Source: Methylobacterium sp. Leaf112 (GTDB taxonomy: Bacteria > Pseudomonadota > Alphaproteobacteria > Rhizobiales > Beijerinckiaceae). From it: a stretch of DNA of 64,000 nt. The notes beneath the pieces were generated by a model. That model had not been told where the DNA came from, did no database searches, and worked only from the letters and a program-made list of their open reading frames with translations. This document shows, in pieces, positions 1-9,253 of this stretch. Location: contig NZ_LMNG01000004.1 in assembly GCF_001423295.1 (NCBI RefSeq), forward strand, positions 41,984 through 105,983, given 5' to 3'. Numbering within the stretch: position 1 is the first letter of the stretch; every line of letters starts with the position of its first letter. Position numbers and translations under genes: made by a program.

Positions 1-595
1 AGGCGCCCCCGAACAGGACGGACAGGAAGCGGACCCGGCGCACCTTCAGCCCGAGGGCATGGGTCGCGACGGGGTCGTCGCCGATGGCGCGCAGGGTCAG
101 GCCCGCGCGGGTGCGCCAGAGGAACCACGACACGGCGGCGACGAGGGCGACCGCCGTGTAGACGAACGCATCCTGCCCGAACAGCAGCCGGCCGATCCCG
201 GGCAGGTCGGTGAGGCCGGGGATCGCCAGGTGGGGCGCCGGATCGCGCTTGATGCCGACGTAGTTCGCCCCCACCAATCCCGACAGGCCGAGACCCAGGA
301 TGGTGAGCGACAGGCCGGAAGCGACCTGGTTCGCCGCGAGCCCGACGGTGAGGAGGCCGAACAGGGCGGCGAGGCCGAGGCCCGCTCCCGCACCGCCCAG
401 CGCCCCCAGAAGGGTCGAGCCGGTCTGCATCGCCAGCGCGAAGCTGACGGCCGCGCCGAAGATCATCATGCCCTCGACGCCGAGGTTGAGCACCCCGGAG
501 CGCTCGGCGACGAGTTCGCCGAGGCCGGCGAGGATCAGGGGGGTCGCGGCCGCCAGGACCGTGACGAGCACCATCTGGACGATGTCGAGGGTCAT
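1..595 (-). CDS. Nucleoside/purine ABC transporter permease, second subunit (partial)
   Basis: Inner-membrane permease of the BmpA/Yuf-type (ribose/nucleoside-like) importer family. It is cut by the left window edge, so only about the first 198 residues are visible and the C-terminus is missing. The N-terminus reads MTLDIVQMVLVTVLAAATPL, followed by the family hallmark ERSGVLNLGVEGMM and several hydrophobic segments. It starts 28 bases after the stop of the upstream permease on the same strand, so it is the distal gene of the transporter operon. A periplasmic binding protein would be expected to the left of the window. The family is clear; the exact substrate is inferred from the neighbouring 8-oxoguanine deaminase. 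Confidence 0.88.
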   Translation of the reverse strand, partial: MTLDIVQMVLVTVLAAATPLILAGLGELVAERSGVLNLGVEGMMIFGAAVSFALAMQTGSTLLGALGGAGAGLGLAALFGLLTVGLAANQVASGLSLTILGLGLSGLVGANYVGIKRDPAPHLAIPGLTDLPGIGRLLFGQDAFVYTAVALVAAVSWFLWRTRAGLTLRAIGDDPVATHALGLKVRRVRFLSVLFGGA

Positions 596-623
596 GACCG
601 GCTCCGGTCCTGTTCGCGCGGGC

Positions 624-1712
624 TCACGACGCCGTGCGGCCCGACGGCCCGCCGGGCACGATCCGGACGTGGTAGCGGGCGAACACGTCGGCCCCGAGGA
701 CGAGGCCGAGGAGCAGGCCCTGGAAGGCGCGGGTCAGGTCGAGGGGCAGCTTCAGGTCGATCTGCGCGCCCTCGCCGCCGATGGTGGTGAGCGCGATGAC
801 GAGGGCGGCGACGAGGATACCGGGCGGCGAGAGCCGGCCGAGAAAGGCGACGATGATCGCCGTGAAGCCGTAGCCCGGCGAGATCTCGGGCTGGAGCTGC
901 CCGATCTTCCCCGCCACCTCGACGATGCCGGCGAGGCCCGCGGCCCCGCCGGAGATGGCGAAGACCGACAGAGTCAGGCGCGCATCAGAGAAGCCGGCGA
1001 AGCGCGCGGCCCGCGGGCTCGCGCCGACGACCCGCACCGCGAATCCGAACAGGGTGCGGGCCAGCACGAAGGTCGCCAGCCCCACGGCGGCCAGGGCGAC
1101 GAGCACGCCCGCATGCAGGGTCTCGCCCTCCATGAGGTAGGGCAGGCGCGCGGCCGGATCGAACCCGACGCTCTGGGGAAAGTTGTAGCCCGCCGGGTCG
1201 CGCAAGGGGCCGCGGACCATGTAGTCGAGCAGGAGCTGGGCGACGTAGACCAGCATGAGGCTCGTCAGAATCTCAGAGACCCCGAGGCGGACCTTCAGCA
1301 CGGCCGGGATCAGCGCGTAGGCGGCCCCCGCGAGGGCTCCGGCGGCGAGCATGGCGGGCAGGATCCAGGGGGCGTCACCCGATCCGTGCGTCGCCACGCC
1401 GACCCAGCCACCGGCCAATCCGCCGACGACGAACTGGCCCTCGGCGCCGATGTTCCAGAGGTCGGCGCGGTAGCAGAAGGCGAGCCCCGTCGCGATGAGG
1501 GCCAGGGGGGCCGCCTTGAGGGCGATCTCCTGGAGCGACCAGACCTCGCTCAAGGGGGCGACGAAATAGGTCACGAACGCCGCGCTCGGCGAGACACCGA
1601 GGGCCGCCACGACGAGGCCGCCGATCAGAACCGCCGCGACGAAGGCCAGCGCCGGCGCGAGGATGTCGAGCACCGCGGAGCGGCGGGTGCGGGGCACGAG
1701 GTCGAGGCGCAT
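624..1712 (-). CDS. Nucleoside/purine ABC transporter permease, first subunit
   Basis: A 362-residue polytopic inner-membrane protein of the BPD_transp_2 (YufP-like) family. It pairs with the downstream permease to form the channel of a BmpA-type nucleoside or purine importer. Hydrophobic segments span residues 15-350, and the family motif ALIATGLAFCYRADLWNIGA (about residues 90-110) is present. The ATG at 1712 is preceded by a GGGAG ribosome site, and the gene starts 12 bases after the ATPase stop. Together with the deaminase, ATPase and second permease it forms a minus-strand operon for uptake and first-step breakdown of a purine-like compound. Confidence 0.9.
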   Translation of the reverse strand: MRLDLVPRTRRSAVLDILAPALAFVAAVLIGGLVVAALGVSPSAAFVTYFVAPLSEVWSLQEIALKAAPLALIATGLAFCYRADLWNIGAEGQFVVGGLAGGWVGVATHGSGDAPWILPAMLAAGALAGAAYALIPAVLKVRLGVSEILTSLMLVYVAQLLLDYMVRGPLRDPAGYNFPQSVGFDPAARLPYLMEGETLHAGVLVALAAVGLATFVLARTLFGFAVRVVGASPRAARFAGFSDARLTLSVFAISGGAAGLAGIVEVAGKIGQLQPEISPGYGFTAIIVAFLGRLSPPGILVAALVIALTTIGGEGAQIDLKLPLDLTRAFQGLLLGLVLGADVFARYHVRIVPGGPSGRTAS

Positions 1713-1724
1713 GGGGTCTCCCGA

Positions 1725-3296
1725 TCAGTGCGCGGGGGCCGGCGCCGCGTCGCTCGATCCGCCCATGAGCAGGCCGATGGCCTCGCGGGTCGTCTCGGCC
1801 GCAGGCACCGCCGCCGATAGCGTACCGTCGTGCAGCACGGCGATGGAACCGGCGAGCTCGAACAGTTCGTCGAGGTCCTGGCTGATGACGAGGATCGCGG
1901 TACCGCGGGCCGCGAGATCGATCACCGCCTGACGGATATGGGCGGCGGCGGCGGCATCGACGCCCCAGGTCGGCTGGTTGATCACGAGCGTTCCGGGCTC
2001 CGCCAGGATCTCGCGGCCGACCACGAATTTCTGGAGGTTGCCGCCCGACAGGGTGCCGGCGGCGGGATCGGGGCCCGCCTTGCGCACGTCGAAGGCCGTG
2101 ATCACGCGCTGGGCGAGGGCACGGGCGGCCCCCGGACGAAGCAGACCGAACCGGGTCAGGGGCGCCGTCGAATGGCGCGACAGCAGGGCGTTCTCCGACA
2201 GGCTCATCGCGGGTGCCGCCGCGTGGCCGTTGCGCTCCTCCGGCACGAAGGCGGCGCCGAGGCGCCGGCGCGCGGTGATGCCGAGGTCCCCAACGGGTGC
2301 CCCGTCGAGGCGCACGGAAGCCGGATCGGCCGCCCGCACCTCGCCCGACAGGGCCGCGAAGAGTTCGGCCTGTCCGTTCCCGGCGATGCCCGCGATCCCG
2401 AGGATCTCGCCGCCCGCGACGCTGAGCGAGACGTCGCGGAGCGCGGTGGCGTGCAGGCCGGGGGCGGGGAGGGCGAGGCGGTCGAGCGCCAAGCGCTCCC
2501 GGCCGACGGCTCCGCCCCCGCGCACGGTCACCTCGCGCACGGCGCTCCCCACCATCATCGCCGCGAGGGATCGGGCCGTCTCCTCCCGCGGATTGCAGGC
2601 GCTCACGACCTTGCCGGCGCGCAGGATGGTGGCGCGTACGCAGAGCCGCCGCACCTCGTCGAGGCGGTGGGAGATGTAGAGCAGCGCCCGCCCCTCCGCG
2701 CGTAGACGCTCCAGCACGGAAAACAGCACCTCGGCCTCGCCCGGGGTGAGCACAGAGGTCGGCTCGTCGAGGATGACGAGTTTCGGATCCTGCAGCAGGC
2801 AACGCACGATCTCGATGCGCTGGCGCTCGCCGGCCGAGAGCGACCAGACCGGACGGTCCGGCTCGAGATGAAGGCCGTAATCGATGCCGAGCTTGGCGAT
2901 GCGGTCGGCCAGCGCCCGGCCGGAGAAATCCCGCGGCATGACGAGGGCGATGTTCTCGGCGACCGTGAGGTTCTCGCACAGGGAGAAATGCTGGAAGACC
3001 ATGCCGATCCCGAGCCGGCGGGCGGCGTCCGGGTTCGGCAGTTGCACGATGTCGCCCTGGTGCGTGACGACGCCCTCCGTCGGCTCCAGCAGGCCGTAGA
3101 GGATCTTCATCAGGGTGGATTTGCCGGCGCCGTTCTCGCCCAGCAAGGCGTGTATCTCGCCGGCCCGGATCTCCAGATCGACACCGTCGTTCGCCGTGAA
3201 GCCGCCGAACCGTTTCACGATGCCGTAGGCACCGAACAGGGGCGTCGGCCCCGCCTGCGGGCGCGGCGAAGCGGAAGCGGAGCGGGCGGCTTCCAT
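1725..3296 (-). CDS. Nucleoside/sugar-type ABC transporter ATP-binding protein (tandem ABC)
   Basis: A 523-residue cytoplasmic ATPase with two fused ABC domains, as in RbsA/YufO-type importers. The first domain has an intact Walker A GENGAGKST near residues 53-61, signature SAGERQR, and Walker B ending LVILDEPTSVL. The second has the degenerate P-loop GIAGNGQAE and signature SGGNLQKFVVGREI typical of the family. I chose the ATG at 3296, which begins MEAARSASAS; it lies 2 bases after the stop of the upstream deaminase, whereas longer readings would overlap that gene heavily. It energises the two permeases downstream. The transported solute is probably a nucleoside or oxidised purine, by context only. 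Confidence 0.92.
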   Translation of the reverse strand: MEAARSASASPRPQAGPTPLFGAYGIVKRFGGFTANDGVDLEIRAGEIHALLGENGAGKSTLMKILYGLLEPTEGVVTHQGDIVQLPNPDAARRLGIGMVFQHFSLCENLTVAENIALVMPRDFSGRALADRIAKLGIDYGLHLEPDRPVWSLSAGERQRIEIVRCLLQDPKLVILDEPTSVLTPGEAEVLFSVLERLRAEGRALLYISHRLDEVRRLCVRATILRAGKVVSACNPREETARSLAAMMVGSAVREVTVRGGGAVGRERLALDRLALPAPGLHATALRDVSLSVAGGEILGIAGIAGNGQAELFAALSGEVRAADPASVRLDGAPVGDLGITARRRLGAAFVPEERNGHAAAPAMSLSENALLSRHSTAPLTRFGLLRPGAARALAQRVITAFDVRKAGPDPAAGTLSGGNLQKFVVGREILAEPGTLVINQPTWGVDAAAAAHIRQAVIDLAARGTAILVISQDLDELFELAGSIAVLHDGTLSAAVPAAETTREAIGLLMGGSSDAAPAPAH

Positions 3297-3298
3297 CC

Positions 3299-4663
3299 TC
3301 AGACGGCACCGAACAGGTGCCGGGCCAACCGGCTGTGGTCTTCGCGCAGCCGACGCGTGTCGAGGCCGATCGGATGTCCGTCGATGACCCGCCATTGCCC
3401 GGCCACCATCACCCGGTCGGCCCGGTGGGCGCCGCAGAGCACGAGGGCCGCCAGGGGATCGTGCGCGCCGGAGAAGCGCAGCTCGTCCAGGGTGAAGAGG
3501 GCAAGATCCGCCTCGCGGCCCTCTTCCAGGCGGCCGATATCGGAGCGCCCGAGGCAGGCGGCGGAGCCCTCCGTCGCCCAGCGCAGGGCGTCGAGATGCG
3601 TGACCTTCTCGGCGCCGTAGGTGAGGCGGTTCAGCATCAGGGCGTGCCGGACGCCCTCCATGAGGTTCGAGCTGTCGTTCGAGGCCGAGCCGTCGACCCC
3701 GAGCCCCACGGGGGAGCCGGCGGCCTCCAGTTCGCAGGTCCGGCACTGGCCGGACGCCAGGGTCATGTTCGAGGTCGGGCAATGGCACACGCCGACCCCC
3801 GCCTTACCGAGGCGGGCGACCTCGTCGTCGTTGAAGTGGATGCCGTGGGCGAGCCAGGCGCGCGGGCTCATCCATCCGACCTCCTCGAGGTAGTCGACGG
3901 GGCGTTGCCCGAACGTCGCGAGGCAGTAGGCGTCCTCGTCCAGGGTCTCGCCGAGATGCGTGTGCAGGCGGCAATCATGGCGTTCGGCCAGCGCCGCGCT
4001 CTCGCGCATCAGCCGCTTCGTCACGTTGAAGGGCGAGCAGGGCGCCAACCCAATCTGCACCATGGCGCCGGGGTTCGGGTCGTGGAACAGGGACAGCACC
4101 CGCTCGCTGTCGGAGAGAATCGTGTCGTCGTCCTGCACGAGGGCGTCCGGCGGCAGGCCGCCGTCGCGCACCGAAAGACTCATGGAACCACGGGTGACGA
4201 AGGCCCGGATGCCGAGGGCCCTCGCCTCCTCGACCTGGATGTCGACGGAGGCTTCGAGTCCTTTCGGGAACAGGTAGTGGTGATCCCCCGCCGTGGTGCA
4301 GCCCGACAGGAGCAGTTCGGTGTAGGCGAGGCGCGTGGCGAGGCGGAAGGCCTCCGGGGTCAGCTTGTCCCAGACGGTGTAGAGGGCCTGAAGCCAGGGA
4401 AACAGCGGCTTGTTGATCGCCAGCGGATGAGCGCGGGTCAGGGTCTGGAAGAAGTGGTGATGGGTGTTGACGAGGCCGGGGATCACCACGTGGCCCGCGG
4501 CGTCGAAGGTCTCGTGCACAGGCGCCGCCGGCTGGCCGCCCGAGGGCACGCGCTCCACGATGCGCGTCCCCTCGACGACGAGGCCACCGGCCGCATCCTC
4601 CGCGAGGATCGCCAGGGGGTTCCTGATCCAGAGACGATGGGTCCCGGCCTTGTGCGCGTTCAT
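3299..4663 (-). CDS. 8-oxoguanine deaminase-type amidohydrolase
   Basis: A 454-residue cog0402 amidohydrolase of the guanine/8-oxoguanine deaminase group, which hydrolytically deaminates 8-oxoguanine to urate. Metal-binding HxH is at His68/His70 (NTHHHFFQ), a second histidine site is HTHLGE, and the catalytic Asp lies in GVDGSASND. The stretch TRAHPLAINKPLFPWL is typical of proteins annotated as 8-oxoguanine deaminase. The ATG at 4663 has a GGGAG site 7 bases upstream. It is the first gene of the importer operon, so uptake and deamination are co-expressed. Related deaminases for other purines or triazines cannot be excluded from sequence alone. Confidence 0.82.
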   Translation of the reverse strand: MNAHKAGTHRLWIRNPLAILAEDAAGGLVVEGTRIVERVPSGGQPAAPVHETFDAAGHVVIPGLVNTHHHFFQTLTRAHPLAINKPLFPWLQALYTVWDKLTPEAFRLATRLAYTELLLSGCTTAGDHHYLFPKGLEASVDIQVEEARALGIRAFVTRGSMSLSVRDGGLPPDALVQDDDTILSDSERVLSLFHDPNPGAMVQIGLAPCSPFNVTKRLMRESAALAERHDCRLHTHLGETLDEDAYCLATFGQRPVDYLEEVGWMSPRAWLAHGIHFNDDEVARLGKAGVGVCHCPTSNMTLASGQCRTCELEAAGSPVGLGVDGSASNDSSNLMEGVRHALMLNRLTYGAEKVTHLDALRWATEGSAACLGRSDIGRLEEGREADLALFTLDELRFSGAHDPLAALVLCGAHRADRVMVAGQWRVIDGHPIGLDTRRLREDHSRLARHLFGAV

Positions 4664-4725
4664 TCCGACTCCCGATTCCACGCGATGTCCCGAGGGGAGC
4701 ATATTCCAGGCCGCCCCGGGGCTTC

Positions 4726-5745
4726 TCAGAAGATGTGGAACGCGATGCCGGCAAGGAAGCTCTTCTCCTCGGTCCCCTTGAAGGTCGTGCGCTCCACGTT
4801 GCCGAACTTGTTCAGCCAGTACTGGAAGCCCACGAAGGCATCGAGCTTGTTGGGCTGGTTCCAGATCATTTTACCGACATCGAGCACGAGGTTCGTGCGC
4901 GACAGGAACTCGACGCCGGTTCCGGGATAGTAGCCACCCGGATAATTGAACGCGTCCCGGATGCCCTTGCCCTTGGGCATGACGATGTTGTTGAAGCCCG
5001 CGAGGCTCAGGGGAACGTTCGGAAAGAAGGTGATCGGAAAGTTGTAGACGATCTCGAATTCGGGGACAGTGTCGAAGCTGACGTCGCGGTCGCCGCCGAT
5101 ATTGAAGCCGTTCCGGTTCCATTCCTTGTAGGCGTGGGCGCTGATGTTGAGGAAGCCGGCGGGCACGTCGACCGAGAAGGTCAGGCCGCCGACGACGTCG
5201 CGCTTCTTCGGCCCGAACGCGGTGTTCTTCGTGTTCGCGTCGAACCCGAAGGCGAGCGAGACGTCCTTGACGAGGCCCGGCACGGTGAAGGCCTTGGTGC
5301 CGGTCAGCGCGTTCAGGCTGAGCGTGCCGCGATAGAGGCCGTAGGCTTCCGTGGCCCCGTTGTCGTACTGCGCGAAGCCGCCCGGGGCGTTGGTGGTCCC
5401 GGCCGGGTCCTGCGAGGTCGATTTCAGGATGTCGAGGGAGAAGAAGTTCGTGCCGTACGCCCAGGCGTCGGCGTGCGAGATGTTGGTGATGTATTTCGGA
5501 ATGTCGCGGTTGCGGAAGCCGCCATCCGCCCGCTGGATCTGCACGCCCGGCTCGGCCGCGGGGAACTGGTAGCGAAAGCTCACCTGCGTGTCCGAGAACA
5601 GGAAGAAGGACGGCTCCCTGAGGGGTGCTGCCTCCGCCACGTTGAGCTTTCTGGTCTCGAGATCGGCGGCCATGCAGGCCCCGGTCATGCTTGCCCCGAC
5701 CGTGGCGAGCGACAGAGCCGCAGCCGTGAACGTCCTTGCGAACAT
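4726..5745 (-). CDS. Outer-membrane beta-barrel protein, Tsx-like nucleoside channel candidate
   Basis: A 339-residue protein with a signal peptide (MFARTFTAAALSLATVGASM, cleavage near ACMAADLE). It has alternating aromatic strands and ends EKSFLAGIAFHIF; a terminal Phe is the usual BAM recognition signal of outer-membrane barrels. Motifs such as FFSLDILKSTS and AYGLYRGTLSLNALTG resemble the Tsx/OmpK nucleoside-channel superfamily, though the match is by eye. The ATG at 5745 follows a good AGGGGG site. Its position directly upstream of the deaminase/ABC operon (62 bases) fits an outer-membrane entry port for nucleosides. It could instead be an uncharacterised porin of that superfamily. Confidence 0.7.
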   Translation of the reverse strand: MFARTFTAAALSLATVGASMTGACMAADLETRKLNVAEAAPLREPSFFLFSDTQVSFRYQFPAAEPGVQIQRADGGFRNRDIPKYITNISHADAWAYGTNFFSLDILKSTSQDPAGTTNAPGGFAQYDNGATEAYGLYRGTLSLNALTGTKAFTVPGLVKDVSLAFGFDANTKNTAFGPKKRDVVGGLTFSVDVPAGFLNISAHAYKEWNRNGFNIGGDRDVSFDTVPEFEIVYNFPITFFPNVPLSLAGFNNIVMPKGKGIRDAFNYPGGYYPGTGVEFLSRTNLVLDVGKMIWNQPNKLDAFVGFQYWLNKFGNVERTTFKGTEEKSFLAGIAFHIF

Positions 5746-5842
5746 CGTTCGTCCCCCTGAACCTGCCAATGCTGTTCGGGGGACCGCAACCGGTGTGCCA
5801 TGGCCCGCCCTTGGTCGGACGCCGGAGCCGGCCGTCACATAA

Positions 5843-5886
5843 CCGCAACACATCTCCATAGACCCGGCCAGCGGGTCATGTTGCGG
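5843..5886. promoter_or_regulatory. Nested inverted repeats between the channel gene and gntR
   Basis: In the 173-base divergent gap, CCGCAACA (5843-5850) and TGTTGCGG (5879-5886) form an 8-base inverted repeat. It encloses a second one, GACCCG (5861-5866) and CGGGTC (5872-5877). The position just upstream of the GntR regulator and the divergent channel gene suits an operator serving both. That role is inferred; no binding motif for this regulator is known to me. Confidence 0.35.
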
Positions 5887-5918
5887 GGCGAGGGAAACTC
5901 GTCTCTATCATCGGTGGC

Positions 5919-6704
5919 GTGCGCGGCCCCGTACCGGTGGCGCATCGGGAACCCGAGACCACAGTGCCAGCGTCCCCAACCCGCTCCGAGAGCCTGTCCG
6001 ACGCCATCGCCGACGCGATCCTGTCGGGGGAGTTCGCGCCCGGCACCCATCTCGACGAACAGGTCCTGGCCAAGCGCTTCGGCGTGTCGCGCACACCGGT
6101 GCGCGACGCCCTGCGACTTCTCAACGGAACCGGCCTAATCGACCTGCGTCCACGCCTGGGCGCGACCGTGCGGACGATCACGCCGGACGAACTCGACATG
6201 CTCTTCATCGCCATGGGGGAGATCGAGGCGACCTGCGCGCGGCTCTCGACTTTGAGCATGACACCGGCCGAGCGCGGGCAGCTCCGGATGCTGCACGAGC
6301 GCATGGGCAGCCTCGCCGAGGCGAACGACCACGACGCCTATGTCCTCGCCAATGCGGACTTCCACAGCCTTCTCTACGTGGGTGCGCACAACAGCGTGAT
6401 CGACGAGATCGCCCGCAACCTCCGGCGGCGGCTGACGCCGTACCGTCGCGCCCAGTTCCAGGCACCGGGGCGGCTCGCCCGCTCGCATGCCGAACACGGC
6501 CTCGTTGTCCGGGCCGTGCTCGCCCGCGATGCGGCGGCCGCGAACTCCGCGATGCTCGTCCATATGAGCGTGGTCGAGGACGCATTCGAGGCGCTCGATG
6601 CCGGAAGTGCCGCCGCGCGCGAAGCGGCCGGCGAACGGGCTCGGGACCGCCTGAAACGCCGCGCCCCGCCGATTCGCGCGAGCCGGGCGCGCGCCCAGCG
6701 CTGA
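5919..6704 (+). CDS. GntR-family transcriptional regulator (FCD type)
   Basis: A 261-residue regulator. A winged helix lies at about residues 20-90 (LSDAIADAILSGEFAPGTHL then the recognition segment LAKRFGVSRTPVRDALRLLN), and an all-helical FCD ligand domain lies at about residues 95-225, with the acidic/His pattern DFHSLLYVGAHN and SHAEHGLVVRAV expected for a metal-assisted effector site. The C-terminal tail is Arg-rich. It is divergent from the channel/deaminase/ABC operon and lies immediately upstream of the ureide hydrolase operon, so it is the natural candidate regulator of both. The effector is unknown. A start a few codons downstream is possible. Confidence 0.9.
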   Translation: MRGPVPVAHREPETTVPASPTRSESLSDAIADAILSGEFAPGTHLDEQVLAKRFGVSRTPVRDALRLLNGTGLIDLRPRLGATVRTITPDELDMLFIAMGEIEATCARLSTLSMTPAERGQLRMLHERMGSLAEANDHDAYVLANADFHSLLYVGAHNSVIDEIARNLRRRLTPYRRAQFQAPGRLARSHAEHGLVVRAVLARDAAAANSAMLVHMSVVEDAFEALDAGSAAAREAAGERARDRLKRRAPPIRASRARAQR

Positions 6705-6814
6705 CGTCTCCGGCGTCGGATGCCGCATCCCGGCGATCTGCCCATGGGGTGGCCAGGAGAGACGAAACTTCGCGCACCGCTGTGTGTGGTTTGGGCACGC
6801 ATTTCGGCCAGATT

Positions 6815-6824
6815 GCATACATGC
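6815..6824. promoter_or_regulatory. Candidate GntR half-site pair upstream of the ureide operon
   Basis: GCATACATGC lies 38 bases before the start of the cysteine hydrolase gene. GCAT/ATGC arms around a two-base centre resemble short dyads bound by FCD-type GntR proteins. Such dyads are frequent by chance, so this is only a candidate. Confidence 0.2.
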
Positions 6825-6861
6825 TTCGAGGCCGTGATTCCCGGTCGCGAGAGATCCGCGC

Positions 6862-7551
6862 ATGCCCAGCCTTCTCGACGCCGAGCCGTCGCCGCTTCCC
6901 TTCGAGGCGTCGCGCACGGCCCTCGTCATCATCGACATGCAGCGCGATTTCCTCGAGCCCGGCGGCTTCGGGGAGAGCCTCGGCAACGATGTCTCCCTCC
7001 TCGCCGCCGCCGTGCCCCCATGCCGGGCCGTGCTCGACGCGGCGCGTGCCGCAGGGCTCCTCGTCGTGCATACACGGGAGGGCCATCGCCCGGATCTCTC
7101 CGACGCGCCGCCGGCCAAGCTGGAGCGCGGCGAACCCACGGCGCGGATCGGTCAGCCCGGGCCGATGGGACGCATCCTGATCCGCGGCGAACCCGGTCAC
7201 GGCATCGTTCCCGCCCTGGCGCCGCAGGATGGCGAGCCGGTGATCGACAAGCCCGGCAAAGGCGCGTTCTACGCCACCGAACTCGCCGACGTGCTCGCGA
7301 CCCGGGCCATCGCGACCCTGCTGGTCTGCGGCGTGACCACCGAGGTCTGCGTGCACACGACGGTGCGGGAGGCCAACGACCGCGGCTATCGCTGCGTCGT
7401 CATCGCCGATGCCTGCGCGTCGTACATCCCGGAATTCCACGAAGCCGGCCTCGCGATGATCACGGCGCAGGGCGGCATCTTCGGCTGGGTCTCCGACGCG
7501 CACCGGGTTGTCGCCGCCCTGGAGGGGCGTGCCTCGGAGACGCTCGATTGA
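6862..7551 (+). CDS. Isochorismatase-family cysteine hydrolase, biuret hydrolase-like
   Basis: A 229-residue cysteine hydrolase with catalytic triad Asp25 (IIDMQRDF), Lys133 ([12 protein letters not shown]) and Cys163 ([11 protein letters not shown]). The segments [21 protein letters not shown] and IDKPGKG closely follow the pattern I recall for biuret hydrolase (BiuH), which converts biuret to allophanate, rather than that of RutB. It begins the plus-strand operon containing atzG, atzE and atzH homologues, as BiuH does in cyanurate-degrading rhizobia. AtzD (ring opening) and AtzF (allophanate hydrolase) are not in the window, so the true substrate here may be a related N-carbamoyl compound. 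Confidence 0.8.
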   Translation: MPSLLDAEPSPLPFEASRTALVIIDMQRDFLEPGGFGESLGNDVSLLAAAVPPCRAVLDAARAAGLLVVHTREGHRPDLSDAPPAKLERGEPTARIGQPGPMGRILIRGEPGHGIVPALAPQDGEPVIDKPGKGAFYATELADVLATRAIATLLVCGVTTEVCVHTTVREANDRGYRCVVIADACASYIPEFHEAGLAMITAQGGIFGWVSDAHRVVAALEGRASETLD

Positions 7552-7632
7552 ACCCTCTCGGCGGCGCGGACCGGGGGCCCGCCGGAACGAGATTCGCATG
7601 ACCGCCATCGCCCAGACCAAGGAGGACGTTGC

Positions 7633-7833
7633 ATGACGGAAGCCCCGGAGATCCCGGCCTTCGATCCCGAGGCCTACGCCTCGGCCGCGTCCGGCATGCT
7701 CGCCCTGCCCATCGACCCCGCCTGGATGCCGGCGATCGTGGCCAACCTGCGCGTGCTGCACGCCGCGGCCGACCTCGTCGGCGCGTTCCCCCTGCCGGAC
7801 GAGGCCGAAGCCGCCCCGGTGTTCGAAGCGTGA
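7633..7833 (+). CDS. atzG: AtzG-like small subunit (DUF4089)
   Basis: A 66-residue protein: a short acidic start, then IDPAWMPAIVANLRVLHAAA, a helix matching the DUF4089/AtzG family. AtzG (about 68 residues) wraps around and stabilises the amidase AtzE in the 1-carboxybiuret hydrolase heterotetramer. It is preceded by a purine-rich AAGGAGG-like site (about 7619-7625). Its TGA stop overlaps a possible GTG start of atzE, so the two are translationally coupled. Size, family and adjacency all support the partner role. Confidence 0.85.
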   Translation: MTEAPEIPAFDPEAYASAASGMLALPIDPAWMPAIVANLRVLHAAADLVGAFPLPDEAEAAPVFEA

Positions 7834-7844
7834 GGTCCGGGACC

Positions 7845-9248
7845 GTGAGCGAGCAGGATTGGAGTACGGCCTCGGCCGCATCGATCGCCGCGTCCGTCGC
7901 GAGCGGGGCGGTGAGCGCCCGGACGGTGGTCGCGGCGGCCCTCGATCGGATCGGCCGCGTCGATCCCGCCGTGAACGCCTTCACGGACGTCCTGGCGGAC
8001 CGTGCCCTGGCCCGCGCGGACCGACTCGACGCGGCCCATGGGCGGGGCGGGGCGCCCGGCCCCCTCGCGGGCGTCCCCTTCGCGGCAAAGAACCTGTTCG
8101 ACATCGCCGGGCTGCCGACGCGGGCCGGGTCGCGGATCAACCGGGAGCGGGCGCCGTCGGAGGGGGACGCGACGCTGATCGGGCGCCTGGAGGCGGCGGG
8201 GGCGATCCTCGTCGGCGGGCTCAACATGGGCGAGTACGCCTACGATTTCACCGGCGAGAACTGCCACGACGGCAACACCCGGAATCCGCACGCGCCCGGA
8301 CACATGGCGGGGGGCTCCTCCGGCGGTTCGGGCGGGGCGGTGGCGGCGGGCCTCGTGCCCCTGGCCCTCGGCTCCGACACCAACGGTTCGATCCGCGTGC
8401 CTGCCGCCTTCTGCGGCTGCTTCGGCCTGAAGCCCACCTACGGGCGCCTCAGCCGCGCCGGAAGCTTTCCCTTCGTCGGAAGCCTCGACCATCTCGGGCC
8501 GATGAGCCGCTCGACCCGCGATCTCGCCCTGGCGTACGACGCCATGCAGGGCCCGGATCCGGCGGATCCCGTCGCCACGGATCGGGCCGTCGAACCGACC
8601 GGTCCCGGCCTCGACGCGGGCGTGGGGGATCTGCGGATCGCCGTGGCGGGCGGGTATTTCGCCTCCGGCGGCGACGCGGAAGCCTTCGCGGCCGTCGCGG
8701 CCGTCGCCGACGCCCTGTCGGCGACGCGCACGGTCGAGATCCCGCAGGCCGCACGGGCCCGTGCGGCGGCCTACCTGATCACGGCCGCCGAAGGCGCCGC
8801 CCTGCATCGCGACCGCCTGCGGGAGCGGGCCGGCGATTTCGATCCGGCCGTGCGGGATCGCCTCATCGCCGGAATGATGCTGCCCGCGCCGTTCGTCGAG
8901 CGCGCCCAACGCTTCCGGCGCTGGTACCGCGCGGCCGTGCTCGACCTGTTCCGCGAGGTCGACGTGATCCTCGCGCCCTGCACACCCTGCCGGGCGCCGC
9001 GCGCGGGGCAGACAGCCTTCGTGCTCGACGGCGTCACGCTGCCGGTACGCGCCAATATCGGCCTGTTCACCCAGCCGATCTCGTTCATCGGCCTGCCCGT
9101 GGTCGCCGTGCCGGTCTGGCTCGACACGGGCCTGCCGCTCGGCGTGCAGGTCATCGCCGCACCGTGGCGCGAGGATCTGGCGCTCCGGGTCGCCCATCAT
9201 CTCGAACGCGCGGGCGTCGTTCGCGCGCCCGTCGCCAATTTCGCGTGA
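7845..9248 (+). CDS. atzE: AtzE-like amidase (1-carboxybiuret hydrolase-type)
   Basis: A 467-residue amidase-signature hydrolase with the Ser-cisSer-Lys triad: Lys82 (FAAKNLFD), Ser158 within GGSSGGSGGAV, and nucleophile Ser182 in GSDTNGSIRVP. Overall length and the ENCHDGNTRNPH segment fit the AtzE branch. Known AtzE with AtzG removes nitrogen from 1-carboxybiuret in cyanurate breakdown. I prefer the GTG at 7845, with GAGG nine bases upstream; an in-frame GTG at 7830 would overlap the atzG stop. Homologues occur outside cyanurate pathways in purine/ureide clusters, so the substrate here is uncertain. Confidence 0.85.
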   Translation: MSEQDWSTASAASIAASVASGAVSARTVVAAALDRIGRVDPAVNAFTDVLADRALARADRLDAAHGRGGAPGPLAGVPFAAKNLFDIAGLPTRAGSRINRERAPSEGDATLIGRLEAAGAILVGGLNMGEYAYDFTGENCHDGNTRNPHAPGHMAGGSSGGSGGAVAAGLVPLALGSDTNGSIRVPAAFCGCFGLKPTYGRLSRAGSFPFVGSLDHLGPMSRSTRDLALAYDAMQGPDPADPVATDRAVEPTGPGLDAGVGDLRIAVAGGYFASGGDAEAFAAVAAVADALSATRTVEIPQAARARAAAYLITAAEGAALHRDRLRERAGDFDPAVRDRLIAGMMLPAPFVERAQRFRRWYRAAVLDLFREVDVILAPCTPCRAPRAGQTAFVLDGVTLPVRANIGLFTQPISFIGLPVVAVPVWLDTGLPLGVQVIAAPWREDLALRVAHHLERAGVVRAPVANFA

Positions 9249-9253
9249 GCCGC

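Noticed and set aside
300..1820. Long plus-strand open frame opposite the ABC transporter genes
   Set aside because: It is antisense to clear permease genes, has low-complexity Arg/Gly/Ala/Glu composition and no recognisable domain. It is a by-product of the high GC content.
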